DNA of 64,000 nucleotides, taken from NCBI RefSeq assembly GCF_021535135.1, contig NZ_CP091036.1:1922001-1986000 (forward strand), in the 5' to 3' direction. The position numbers were made by a program, and so were the translations under genes. Numbering within the stretch: position 1 is the stretch's first letter; each line of letters starts with the position of its first letter. The DNA is from Antarcticibacterium sp. 1MA-6-2 (GTDB lineage: Bacteria; Bacteroidota; Bacteroidia; Flavobacteriales; Flavobacteriaceae). Of this stretch, positions 1 to 8,709 are shown piece after piece. Below the pieces are notes generated by a model. That model was not told where the DNA came from and made no database searches. It worked only from the letters and a program-made list of their open reading frames with translations.

Positions 1-239
1 TGGGAACAGGGTATGTGTCTTTTTTACGGTATATCTCACGGACTACCTGGTAACAGCTATATCTCCTATTCCCACTGCCTTTTTCTCCAAAGAAACTAAA
101 AGAACCTTAATGAATTACAAACGTACGAGGTAACAGTGACGGCCTTTAGATTTGTTGTATAGTTTATTTCTATTGATAGTGATGTTGAAAAGAGGGGGTC
201 TGGGGGAGACTCATAACTTATTAAATTGTCAATAACTTT
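1..239. other. Left flank of the IS110 element, no gene recognised
   Basis: I see no convincing coding region on either strand here. Near the right end there is a G-rich segment with a small hairpin (GTCT at 198-201 pairing with AGAC at 207-210), which could lie close to the left edge of the IS110 element. IS110 elements usually lack clear terminal inverted repeats, so the boundary cannot be fixed from one copy. Confidence 0.4.
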
Positions 240-407
240 AGTCGAAACAAAAAAGAACGGGGTGAACTTCGGTGACGGCCAGGCTAATGGCCTATGTAGA
301 GTATTAGTCCCCGTTCTTTATAATCGGTTGCCAGAACCATATAGGATTTTAGCCCTGGCTCGTAAAGGTCTTAGTTTAAGCAACCTCTTTAATAACCCAA
401 AAAATTT
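240..407 (+). ncRNA. Candidate IS110 bridge RNA region upstream of the transposase
   Basis: The 170 bases before the IS110 transposase are strongly structured. An 11-bp perfect stem (AAAGAACGGGG at 252-262 with CCCCGTTCTTT at 309-319) encloses a 5-bp hairpin (GGCCA 277-281 with TGGCC 288-292). A second stem follows (GGTTGC 326-331 with GCAACC 380-385), and inside it CAG/CTG pairs flank an internal loop. IS110-group elements are known to encode a bridge (seeker) RNA in the non-coding end before the transposase; its loops base-pair with donor and target DNA. Position and fold fit that role. Which loop segments bind target or donor is not decidable without the element's other copies. Confidence 0.55.
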
Positions 408-1396
408 ATGGAAACAATGGAAGTTATCGGTATTGATGTCAGTAAACTGACATTGGATTGCTGCATCCATAGTTGTGGAATGCAGGAAAAGTTTAAAAAT
501 GATTTCGAAGGGATTGACCAATTATCCGCATGGTCAATTAAAAATTCGGGACTTGCCAAAGAAAATGTTCTGTTTGTATTCGAACATACTGGACTTTATT
601 CTTACAGATTGACCAAAAGGTTGAATGAAAAGGGCTATCGTATTCATGTGGCGTCAGGTTTAGAGATCAAACGGTCCATGGGAATCACTAGGGGAAAAGA
701 TGATAAAGCAGATGCCAAAAGGATAGCATTATACGGTTATAGGAAACGAGAAGAGGTTAAACCTCACCTGGAACCAAAAAAGGCGTTGTCAAAGCTGAAA
801 AGATTAATGTCCCTTCGTAAAAAGCTAGTAGTTCAGCATGCAAGTTATATAGGAGCTCTTAAAGAGCAGGAGGAAGTCCTCGAAGACGAAGAATTTATCT
901 TTCAAACGCAGCACGAGATCCTGAAAATACTTGCACAAAAAATTAAAGCCATAGAAAAGGAAATGGACAGAATCATACGAGAAGATGCGGAACTTCAGGA
1001 AATGCAGAAGCTTTTGATAAGTATAAAGGGTATAGGAAAAGTTACCAGCTGTTTTTAATAGTTTACACCATGGGTTTTACTTCTTTCAAAACATGGAGAA
1101 AATTTGCTTCCTATATTGGGATTGCTCCCTTTCCAAATATTTCCGGAACTAGCATCAGGGGAAAGACCAAAATAAGTCGGTTGGCCAACCGGGAAGGCAA
1201 AGCTTTACTGCATCTGTGCGCGGCATCGGCCATACAATGTAACCCGGAGATGAAGGCTTATTACCAAAGAAGATTGGATAAGGGCAAGAACAAAATGAGC
1301 ACTTTGAACATTATAAGAAACAAATTGTTGGCCCGAGCATTCGCTGTAGCTGAGAGAGGAACACCTTACGTAAACACAATGGGATATAAAAGCTGA
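408..1396 (+). CDS. IS110-family transposase (DEDD), one frameshift
   Basis: IS110 transposase of about 330 residues. The N-terminal RuvC-like DEDD domain begins with GIDVSKLTLD and continues with EHTGLYS and a KDDKADAKRIA segment. The C-terminal transposase_20 part carries SIKGIGKVT, then GFTSFKTWRKFASYIGIAPFPN and the conserved serine region SGTSIRGK. The frame breaks near 1050-1056: the family sequence needs six T residues after TG, and five are present. Restoring one T joins the two parts exactly. This may be a homopolymer sequencing error or a real inactivating deletion. The start is the ATG at 408; an alternative ATG lies nine bases downstream. Confidence 0.9.
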
Positions 1397-1581
1397 TTAA
1401 GTCAGCAACATAATTATATTATCACAACTGCTAAGTAGAATTAAACAGGCTTTACATAGCGGTACAGGAATTTATTGTCCTCGTTCTACAACTAATTCTT
1501 TCATAATGCATTTTGTGCCGTCGCGTTGAAGGTGGCTTCTCTTCATTATTAAGTGTTCGACTTGCTATACAAGCCATAGAT

Positions 1582-1714
1582 CACACTACCTTTTTTTATA
1601 TAGCGAAAAAACAACATCCATTCTTGCGGGCGGCATAAAGCCGCTTCGCTTTTTATACGCCCTTTGCAAGCCTGGATGTTGTAAAAATCATTTGCATCAA
1701 AAAAAGGTAATGTG
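1582..1714. repeat. 133-bp imperfect palindrome (MITE-like or transfer-related)
   Basis: The outer arms are 16 bp with one mismatch (1582-1597 against 1699-1714, pattern CACAYTACC followed by seven T). Inside lie a perfect 10-bp pair (ACAACATCCA 1611-1620 with TGGATGTTGT 1673-1682), CTTGC 1623-1627 with GCAAG 1666-1670, GGGCG 1628-1632 with CGCCC 1658-1662, and a central GCGGC/GCCGC hairpin (1630-1634/1640-1644). It has no coding capacity. It could be a small non-autonomous element with terminal inverted repeats, or a protein-binding palindrome of the conjugative element. No target duplication is visible. Confidence 0.6.
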
Positions 1715-1718
1715 AGGG

Positions 1719-1833
1719 CTCTATGGGAAGTAAGTCGAAAACAAATCAAGATGAAATCAAATCCACTACAAATAATCGCAACGGTACAAAAAAATCAAAA
1801 AAAGGAAAATGCTCAGGATATAATAAGTAAGTC
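1719..1833 (+). repeat. Diverged direct repeat, copy 1
   Basis: About 115 bases here recur at 1902-2013. The shared parts include CTCTAYGGGAAGTAA at the start and GCTCAGGATAYAATAAGTAA near the end, with AT-rich diverged sequence between. Copy 1 contains an intact 35-codon reading frame; copy 2 does not. Confidence 0.7.
1723..1830 (+). CDS. Possible 35-residue Lys/Asn/Ser-rich peptide
   Basis: A short open frame with an ATG start encodes MGSKSKTNQDEIKSTTNNRN followed by a Lys-rich tail ending SGYNK. It has no signal peptide or recognisable domain. The second copy of the surrounding repeat has ACG in place of the start codon and an in-frame stop, so at most one copy is functional. Composition is extremely lysine- and asparagine-rich, which is also what AT-rich non-coding DNA would give. 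I do not recognise it and consider it a weak gene call. Confidence 0.25.
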   Translation: MGSKSKTNQDEIKSTTNNRNGTKKSKKGKCSGYNK

Positions 1834-1901
1834 GATTTTTCCTGTGGGACGGGTTAAATAGAGAAAGTTTATTATTAAAAATTTGGTTTAACCATAGGAT
1901 A

Positions 1902-2013
1902 CTCTACGGGAAGTAAATCTAATAACCGAAAAATGAAATCATACAAATCCACAAAATGGTAGCGGAATTAAAAAATCAAAAAAGGAAAACGCTCAGGATA
2001 CAATAAGTAAATC
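1902..2013 (+). repeat. Diverged direct repeat, copy 2
   Basis: Second, decayed copy of the 1719-1833 repeat. The start codon position reads ACG and an in-frame TAG follows, so the small frame of copy 1 is not conserved. Confidence 0.65.
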
Positions 2014-2146
2014 ACCTCAAAATAGGTCAAAAAACAAATGAAAAAACAAGAAAAATTCAAAATCAAGGCAAGTCTTAGAATATATAAATCTCGATTATCG
2101 AGTAAATCAGTTAAAAATCAATTATAAACCTTTAAATCTTTTAGTT

Positions 2147-2491
2147 ATGAAAACTCTTAGAAACTCAGTACAGTTAATCGGAAATGTGGGAGAAGACCCA
2201 AAAACGCACAAATTTGAAAATGGGATGTTAGTGAGCCGATTTTCTCTGGCTACTAATGAAACATTTTTTAAGGATGGCGAAAAAGTTCAAGAGGCACAAT
2301 GGCATCAAATTGTTGCCTGGAATAAACAGGCAGAGCTTACCAGCAAATATATCTGTAAGGGAAAGGAAATTGCTGTAAACGGCAAGTTAACATACAAGTC
2401 TTATGATAACGAAGCTGGAGAAAAACGCTGTATCACCGAAATCCTGGTTAATGAAATTTTGTTACTGGGAAACCCAATATTGGAAAAATAA
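2147..2491 (+). CDS. ssb: Single-stranded DNA-binding protein
   Basis: This 114-residue protein is a single OB-fold SSB. The family pattern is visible from the first residues (SVQLIGNVGEDPKTHKFENG, then SRFSLATNE, WHQIVAWNK and GKLTYKSYDN). It lacks the long acidic C-terminal tail of the housekeeping SSB, which is usual for copies carried by plasmids and conjugative elements. It probably coats the transferred strand or protects element DNA. It lies upstream of a radC-like gene, a pairing common on Bacteroidota conjugative elements. The start ATG follows an AT-rich leader. Confidence 0.9.
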   Translation: MKTLRNSVQLIGNVGEDPKTHKFENGMLVSRFSLATNETFFKDGEKVQEAQWHQIVAWNKQAELTSKYICKGKEIAVNGKLTYKSYDNEAGEKRCITEILVNEILLLGNPILEK

Positions 2492-2500
2492 ATTAAAAGC

Positions 2501-2540
2501 AAAGAGGGCGTCATCGTCGAAAATTGCGCCCTCTTTCATT
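2501..2540 (+). terminator. Hairpin between ssb and radC
   Basis: A 10-bp perfect stem (AAAGAGGGCG 2501-2510 with CGCCCTCTTT 2527-2536) begins 10 bases after the ssb stop. Only three T follow within the stem end, so it may be a weak terminator or mRNA-stabilising hairpin. Confidence 0.7.
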
Positions 2541-2563
2541 ATCTAACTTTAAACAAATCAATA

Positions 2564-3013
2564 ATGGAAACCAAAGTTAATGAAATTGCCATAAGTTACA
2601 GCGGAAGTATTAAAACAAAATTGCTTCCCAAAGTATCTTCATCCCTTGATGCTGCCAACCTATTATACAAGCATTGGGATAAACAGAATATTGAACTTTA
2701 CGAGAGCTTTAAAATGTTACTCCTTAATAATTCCAATAAGGTAAAAGGTATTTATACACTTTCCAAAGGTGGAATTACATTACCTTAGTAGATGTTAGAA
2801 TTGTTTTTGCAGTAGTACTAAAGTCCGTTACGACCTCAATAATTCTTGCTCACAACCATCCGTCAGGAACTTTAAAGCCTAGCCAACCCGATAAAATGCT
2901 AACTGAAAAAATTAAAAATGCTTAGTGAGCTATTTGATATTAAAATACTGGACCATATAATCTTATCGCCAGATGGAGAGTATTTCAGTTTTGCCGATGA
3001 AGGGATATTATAA
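2564..3013 (+). CDS. radC: RadC-like JAB-domain protein, frame broken twice
   Basis: JAB/MPN-domain protein of the RadC family, about 148 residues, commonly found on mobile elements next to ssb. The metal-binding core LAHNHPSG is at about residue 95, followed by the C-terminal DHIILSPDGEYFSFADEG. The frame is broken at 2783-2789 and at 2930-2936. The second break reads GCTTAGT where GCTGGT restores NAGELFD. The first also contains CTTAGT but needs an additional one-base change to join the frames. These breaks match the window-wide artefact pattern. Function is unproven; the family is not required for recombinational repair. Confidence 0.8.
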
Positions 3014-3204
3014 GAACATTTAAATTAGATTTTTTAGAACGGGTTATGAGCTTCATGATCCGTTTTTTAATTACAGAATTCTCAATTATTCCTTCAATTC
3101 CTTACAGTTAATTTCAAAATTTTCCCTTTCATATCATAAAAAATGGGATTCAGTTTCTCACTAATAAAAGCGCTATTAAATTCATTTTAATAGTCAAAAT
3201 TTTT

Positions 3205-3385
3205 GTCCCTGCGGGACGAAAAGGTAGAGCAAGAGGGCAACACGCAAAGCGATGTTGAGGCTACCTTTTCGATTTTATTTATTTGATTTTCAAATGATTA
3301 AAAAAAATATAAATATTTTAAAAATATGGATTTGCGTCAAATGCCTCGGTAAGGCCTATAAACAAGGAAGGATTTGCGTCAAACT
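3205..3385 (+). other. Candidate origin of transfer (oriT)
   Basis: This non-coding stretch immediately precedes the mobilisation genes. It holds a short hairpin (GTCCC 3205-3209 with GGGAC 3213-3217), a perfect 11-bp inverted repeat (CGAAAAGGTAG 3217-3227 with CTACCTTTTCG 3261-3271), and two perfect 14-bp direct repeats GGATTTGCGTCAAA (3328-3341 and 3370-3383) flanking a GCCT/AGGC hairpin (3343-3355). Inverted and direct repeats upstream of a relaxase operon are typical of oriT regions. The nick site cannot be assigned by inspection. The second direct repeat ends 20 bp before the bfmA start. Confidence 0.5.
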
Positions 3386-3403
3386 CAACAATTAAAAAGA
3401 GAA

Positions 3404-3760
3404 ATGGATCATTTTATCACTATTCGGTTCAAACGAGAAACGGCAAAACGTTTCCAGCAGTTTTCTAAAAAGCATTACAAAACGCATTCGGAAGCTATGG
3501 CCGGAATGCTGGATTTTTTCTTTTACAATGAGATTTCCCCAAAGGAAAATTTTGGACCCACCGGGAGACGGATTGAAAATATTGTGAAGAAAAGAATAAA
3601 TGCAGTGATCGCGATAACTAAGGATATGGAAAAGAATAAAGTAAACCCAACTCTGGCGATTTTGGAATCCCTGATGGAAGCTTCAGATCCTAAAAATAAT
3701 AACTCGAATCGGAAAAGGGATTATGAACAAGATGATACTCATCCCGACTTTTATAAATAA
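3404..3760 (+). CDS. bfmA: BfmA/BtgA-family mobilisation protein
   Basis: This protein of about 118 residues resembles BfmA/BtgA relaxosome accessory proteins of Bacteroidota mobilisable elements. The N-terminus MDHFITIRFKRETAKRFQQF looks like a ribbon-helix-helix DNA-binding fold, followed by SEAMAGMLDFFFYNEISP and the GPTGRRIENIVKKRINAVIA helix. I chose the ATG at 3404 because the longer upstream frame would begin at a TTG inside the direct repeat. It probably binds the repeats just upstream and recruits the relaxase encoded next (7-base gap), in one operon with the coupling protein. Confidence 0.8.
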   Translation: MDHFITIRFKRETAKRFQQFSKKHYKTHSEAMAGMLDFFFYNEISPKENFGPTGRRIENIVKKRINAVIAITKDMEKNKVNPTLAILESLMEASDPKNNNSNRKRDYEQDDTHPDFYK

Positions 3761-3766
3761 CTCGCT

Positions 3767-4801
3767 ATGTATATCACCATTACACCCCAGAAATTGGGAT
3801 CAAATTATTCTCAAAGTGCCGCAGGCTTTGTTGATTACCTGGAGAAAGAAAACCAGCTTCCCGGTATGGAAAAAGATCATGAGTTTTTCTTTAATCAGAA
3901 AGAGGATGGTATTTCTCCAGAGGTGGTCATCAAGGAAATAGATACCAACACCGCAAAGCTCAAAAAAATTGAACCAAAATTTTACTCAATAACCGTAAAT
4001 CCTTCGCAATATGAATTGAAAAAACTACAAAACAACTCAGAAGCTTTAAAGCAATATACCAGGGAACTAATGAAAGATTATGCCTCCAGTTTCAATCGCG
4101 AGATTAATGGCAGACCAATTAATGTAAATGATATTAAATATTTCGCAAAGATCGAGCACCATAGAACATTTAAAGGAACCGATTTCCAGATAAAAGAAAA
4201 TCAACCTCATGCAACAAAGATCCAGGTGCTAAAAAATGAGATTCGAAAAATAGAACGGGGCGAAATGCAAGGGAATATAAAATCCCGGGAACAACAGATA
4301 TTTAAACTGGAAAGGGAAGCTCCCCACCAGCAAAACGGACAACGTATTGTCCAGGGAATGTTCAAGGAAGGTAACCAAAGCCATATTCATATTATAGTGA
4401 GCCGAAAAGATGCTTCCAATTCCGTTAGCTTATCCCCAGGAAGCAAATACAAAAGTTCTGAAGTGGAAATGAATGGCAAGATGGTAAAAAGAGGATTTGA
4501 CAGGGATTTTTTTTACCAAAAGGCTGAAAAAACATTTGATAAAACATTTCAATATCAGCGCAACTTTGTTGAAACCTATCAGGCGAGAAAAGACTTTATT
4601 AAAAGTCCGAAATTATATTTTTCTGCCATAATGGGACTTCCTGCTTCAGAAAAGGCTTTGGCTATGAAAATGCTTAAGGAAACAGGAATTCCGCTTCCTC
4701 CAGTGATTCCTATTTCCAAGGCACAACTCACAGTGAAACTTATTAAATCAATTCAAAATGGAATTCTAACAGCTTCCAGATCTGCATCAATAGGAATTTA
4801 A
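3767..4801 (+). CDS. DUF5712 relaxase (MobB-like)
   Basis: This 344-residue protein belongs to the DUF5712 relaxase-like family that accompanies BfmA. The HUH-type signature is the segment SHIHIIVSRKD near residue 205. The N-terminus contains NYSQSAAGFVDYLEKEN, typical of the family. It is expected to nick at oriT and stay covalently bound to the transferred strand. The catalytic tyrosine is not certain from sequence alone; YLEKEN near residue 24 or a later tyrosine are candidates. It follows bfmA by 6 bases and precedes the coupling protein by 11. Confidence 0.8.
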   Translation: MYITITPQKLGSNYSQSAAGFVDYLEKENQLPGMEKDHEFFFNQKEDGISPEVVIKEIDTNTAKLKKIEPKFYSITVNPSQYELKKLQNNSEALKQYTRELMKDYASSFNREINGRPINVNDIKYFAKIEHHRTFKGTDFQIKENQPHATKIQVLKNEIRKIERGEMQGNIKSREQQIFKLEREAPHQQNGQRIVQGMFKEGNQSHIHIIVSRKDASNSVSLSPGSKYKSSEVEMNGKMVKRGFDRDFFYQKAEKTFDKTFQYQRNFVETYQARKDFIKSPKLYFSAIMGLPASEKALAMKMLKETGIPLPPVIPISKAQLTVKLIKSIQNGILTASRSASIGI

Positions 4802-4812
4802 ATTCATCTGCT

Positions 4813-6424
4813 ATGGAAACAAACTTCATTAATTTAATTTTCTGCATTGCTATCGGAAGTGGTATTTTTTTCCGAATCTATAAATTAACCTCTTTCGCTT
4901 TTCCTATAAATTTACTGCTTTGCACTTTGTGCCTTTGGGGTATTTTACCTGATGCCCCATCCCTTACACAAATAGCAACTATAGGTCTTTATTTAGGTTG
5001 CCCCCTTATTTTAATTAATACTGTCTTATATGTATTTTTACCTAAGAAAGAACCGTCCAATATTGAGAGTAAATACCAGGTACTGTTTAAAACCCAAAAT
5101 GGTAGATTCCAGATCAATAATGTTAAGCGAGGGGTTTCAGTCATTGGAGCTGCAGGTAGTGGAAAAACAGAAAGTGTGGTATATAACCTGTTGGATCATT
5201 TCAGCCGAAATTCTTTCTGTGGACTTATACACGACTATAAAGATTTCGAAATCACCGAAATGGCTTACCCCCTCTTTAGGAATCGGAATATACCATTCTA
5301 TATCCTCTCCTTTGATAAAATAATTCACAGGGTAAACCCTATTGCACCGAGGTATATAATAAATGAAGAGGATATTAATGAGGTGTCTAGAGTTTTAATT
5401 GAAAACCTTCTGGAGCAAAAAGAAACAGGAGCCACAGGAATAAATAAATTTTTTAATGATGCCGCGCAGGGATTAATTTCCGGACTTATTTGGAAACTGA
5501 AAGTTTCTTTTCCGGAATATTGTACACTCCCTCATCTCATTGCTATTTACCAAAACCTGGACACCGATGAGCTTATTGATTTTTTAAAATCTAATCAAAC
5601 TTCCCGGGCTTTTGCAGATGCTTTTATTGGTGGCAAGGATTCTGAAAGACAAACTGCCGGAGTAAAAAGCACGCTTTCTACTGCCCTGATGAAGATTAGT
5701 AGTAAACGTATTTTCATGGCACTGGCAGCAGATAATATTCCTCTCAATATTAATAATCCTCAGAATCCGGCAGTGATTTCTTTGATAAACAACCCAAAGT
5801 ACGATTCCTCATATTCACCGATCATCGCCACTATAATGCATACCATTGTAAAGCAAATGAGCGTGAGACATTCCAGACCATCTTTCCTCCTTATTGAAGA
5901 AGCTCCAACCATACGCTTGTTAAATATGCATCGTATCCCTGCCACCTTAAGAAGTTATGATATAGCCACCGTATATGTGATGCAGGATAAGATTCAGAAC
6001 GATATGATGTATGGAGACAAAGCCAGTAAGGCGATTTTAAGCAATCTTTCCTATCAGTTCTTCGGGAAAGTAAATGATCCCGACACCGCACGCTTTTACG
6101 AACGTTTTTTTGAAATTATAAAAGATGAAACAAAAACTGTAATGCGGGGAACTAAGTCTGGATTTCGATACAAAAATTTCTACGGGAGAAAAAGAGATTT
6201 ATAAGGTTAGGGCAAATGTATTTTTTAGCTTGAAACAGGGAGAATTTATTACTTATGCTGATGGAATTGATAAAAAAGTTCAATTTACTCAGCAGAATAT
6301 TAAACGGGAACTACCCGATTTGACAAAGTTTTTTTCAGAGGAAGACATCAATGAAAATTATATAAAAATATACAGGGAGGTGCGCAATATCTGTAAGTCT
6401 TTTAAGGAAAAGAAAAAAGTCTGA
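4813..6424 (+). CDS. Type IV coupling protein (VirD4/TraG-like), one frameshift
   Basis: ATPase that links the relaxosome to the conjugation channel. Two or three transmembrane segments occupy about residues 1-75, followed by Walker A GAAGSGKTES near residue 112 and Walker B FLLIEEAP near residue 360. The C-terminal segment VRANVFFSLKQGEFITYADG is characteristic of the family. The frame breaks at 6151-6157, which reads ACTAAGT; ACCAGT restores GTSLDFDTKISTGEKE and a protein of about 536 residues. The operon order bfmA-relaxase-coupling protein is standard for mobilisation modules of flavobacterial ICEs. Confidence 0.85.
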
Positions 6425-6480
6425 AACCTGATGAAGCAGCTTTAAAAAATTAAAACAACTTACCTTGCTCCCCTGCTCCA

Positions 6481-7174
6481 TCATCTACTAGATTGTAGAA
6501 ATTCTGGCGTGTTGGTATCAATTCCTCGTTTATATAAATCTCTGGTTACTGGATGTGCTTTAAAAGGCTCTCGCATAAAACTCGTAGCCAGCACTTCCTC
6601 AATTCCATTGTCGTTTAAATCGGGATCAAGCCACTCTCCTTCAAAATTGGGATCTACAGCCAAAGGCATTCTTTTCTTCTTATTATGGATTTCAGCAAAG
6701 AAATCATTTGCCTCCCTAGTAATTAAACTAACTGTCCAATAATCCTCATCATATTTATTGTAGATTCCTGCAAAGCTAAAGAGTTTACGGTCTTCCAGAT
6801 AACAATAATATGGTGTAGCAGGACCACTCATTTTTTCATAGTGAGGTTCAAAAAAACCATCAGCAAGTATTAAACAGCGACGTTCTCTGGAAGCCTCTTT
6901 ATACATATTACTGGTTAAAAGTGTTTCCGCTTTCGCATTAAGCGTATTATATTTTTTTCGGAATTTCAAAATGTCGTCTGCCCACGGCGCAATAAGCCCC
7001 CACTCCATGGGTAATATAGTATCCGGTTCGTCCATGGGAATGCAAAACATGTTAGGATGAGAAAACCCCGACAAATGGTACCAGGGTTCATAAACTTCTG
7101 GGTATCGCATAACCGCACTAGGTTTGTTTCTCAATAGCTGATAATTTTTTAGTAAGACTGGTTTCGTAACACAT
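6481..7174 (-). CDS. yedK: SOS response-associated peptidase (SRAP, YedK/HMCES family)
   Basis: SRAP proteins form a covalent thiazolidine link with abasic sites in single-stranded DNA through Cys2. The protein begins MCYETSLTKK once the start is taken at 7172-7174, which supplies the essential Cys2. The frame then breaks at 7117-7123: minus strand ACCTAGT, where ACCGGT restores QTGAVMRYPEVYEPWYHLSGF. Other landmarks are NLNAKAET-like YNTLNAKAET, RRCLILADGFFE (active-site glutamate region) and HPVTRDLY near the end. It is divergent from umuD across a 68-base gap, which suggests shared DNA-damage control. Confidence 0.85.
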
Positions 7175-7242
7175 TTTAAATAAATTGGATTATATCCTAT
7201 TATTTGGAAAATTACCTACTTTTGTTTTTCAATTTGTAGTTA

Positions 7243-7661
7243 ATGAAAATTTACAAAAAATATTCGCTTCATAATTTAATATTGCCACTTTCTTCCTGTG
7301 GGATTTCCGCTAAGTTTTCCTTCACTAAGCGGAGGATCATTTAGAAGATATTATTGACCTTAACCAACAACTCATTAAAAATAAAGAAGCTACCTTCTTT
7401 GGCAGGGCTGAAGGCGATAGTATGATCGGTGCCGGAATCGGGAATGGGGATCTTTTAGTTATTGATAAAAGCTTAAGACCAAAAAATCAGAATATAGCAG
7501 TTTGTTTTCTCGATGGAGAATTTACCGTTAAGCGAATTAAGATTGAAAAAGATATCATCTGGCTGGTGGCTGAAAATGAAAAGTATCAACCCATAAAAGT
7601 TACCCCGGAAAATGATTTTGTGATCTGGGGTATCGTTACTCACTGCATAAAAGACCTGTAA
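7243..7661 (+). CDS. umuD: UmuD-like translesion polymerase subunit / S24 protease
   Basis: LexA/UmuD-type self-cleaving protein of about 138 residues. The cleavage dipeptide Cys-Gly is in LSSCGISAKF. The catalytic serine is in GDSMIGAGIGNGD and the lysine in FTVKRIKI. The frame carries two small indels near 7312-7330: a T run (four in place of three) and ACTAAGC, where ACCAGC restores FPSPAEDHLEDIIDLNQ. Translation probably starts at the ATG at 7243. The stop overlaps the umuC leader (ATG two bases after the TAA). On damage it would be cleaved and activate UmuC. Confidence 0.85.
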
Positions 7662-7662
7662 T

Positions 7663-8523
7663 ATGTTTGCCCTGGTAGATTGCAATAATTTCTATGCGAG
7701 TTGTGAACGGGTTTTTGATCCTTCCCTTCGGAATAAACTTAGTGGTTGTGCTTAGTAATAATGACGGTTGTGTAATTGCGCGAAGTAATGAAGCTAAAGT
7801 GATGGGCATTCCTATGGGCGCACTAGGCCTTTCAATTTGAAAAAGATTTTGAAGCTAAAGGGATTTCCGTTTTCTCCAGTAATTATTCCCTATATGGAGA
7901 TATGAGCGTACGAGTAATGAATATCCTCTCCCAATTTACGCCTGAAATAGAAATATACTCCATAGACGAATCTTTTCTGAAGTTTAATGGCTTTGAATTA
8001 TATGACCTTGAACGAATTGGAAAGGAAATGGTAGAACGTGTTCTAAGCCATACCGGAATTCCAATTAATGTTGGCCTGGCTCCCACAAAAGCCCTTGCAA
8101 AAATTGCCAATAAAATTGCTAAGAAATTCGCCGATCGCACTTAGTAGCGTTTACGCGATAGATTCAGAAGAAAAGAAAGAAAAGGCATTACGTTGGACAA
8201 AGATTGGCGATGTTTGGGGAATAGGCCGCCAGCACGAAAAACGATTATTAAATATCAATGTGGAAAATGCCTGGGATTTTATTCAGCTTCCCAATCAATA
8301 TGCTAAAAAACAAATGAGCGTTGTCGGCTTGCGGTTAAAACGGGATCTGTCTGGTGAGTCCACACTGGATTTTGAAGAAGTAAAGAATAAAAAGAACATT
8401 GCAGTTACCCGAAGCTTTGATAAGATGTATAGTGATTTTAATGATCTTAGGGAGCGGGTAGCCACTTATGCAGCAAAAGCGGCAGCTAAACTTCGTAAAC
8501 AGGATTCAAACTGCACTTTACTG
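7663..8523 (+). pseudogene. umuC: umuC 5' part, interrupted by IS21
   Basis: N-terminal part of a Y-family DNA polymerase V catalytic subunit. MFALVDCNNFYASCERVFDP carries the first catalytic Asp; SIDESFLKF carries the catalytic Asp-Glu pair; later come GLAPTKALAKIANKIAKKF and the helix-hairpin-helix WGIGRQHEKRLL. Three frame breaks (7737-7743, 7822-7828, 8139-8145) all fit the GG-to-TAG/AGG pattern and are probably consensus errors. The IS21 insertion after residue about 285 (little-finger domain) is real and separates this part from 11108-11512, so no full UmuC can be made. Confidence 0.85.
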
Positions 8524-8709
8524 TTGGCTATTTCGGTTCGAATTGTGCCAGTGATTTAGGTCGGTTAGTGCCAGGCGTTTCGGTTTAATTTGTGCCACTT
8601 TTTGGCAATGCTGAAAGTGGTAACGGTTCAAATTGTGCCAGTCGTATCGGTTCGTTTTGTGCCACTTTGGAAGATCAAGTAATATCTTGTTACAAAAATG
8701 TAATAAGAT

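Larger units (their letters stand above)
240..1420 (+). mobile_element. IS110-family insertion sequence (approximate limits)
   Basis: The element is defined by its transposase and the structured upstream leader. I found no terminal inverted repeats or target duplication, as expected for this family, so both limits are estimates. It lies inside the integrative element, left of ssb. Confidence 0.5.

Noticed and set aside
226..450. 74-residue frame over the IS110 leader
   Set aside because: It overlaps the structured leader and the transposase start in another frame and resembles no protein.
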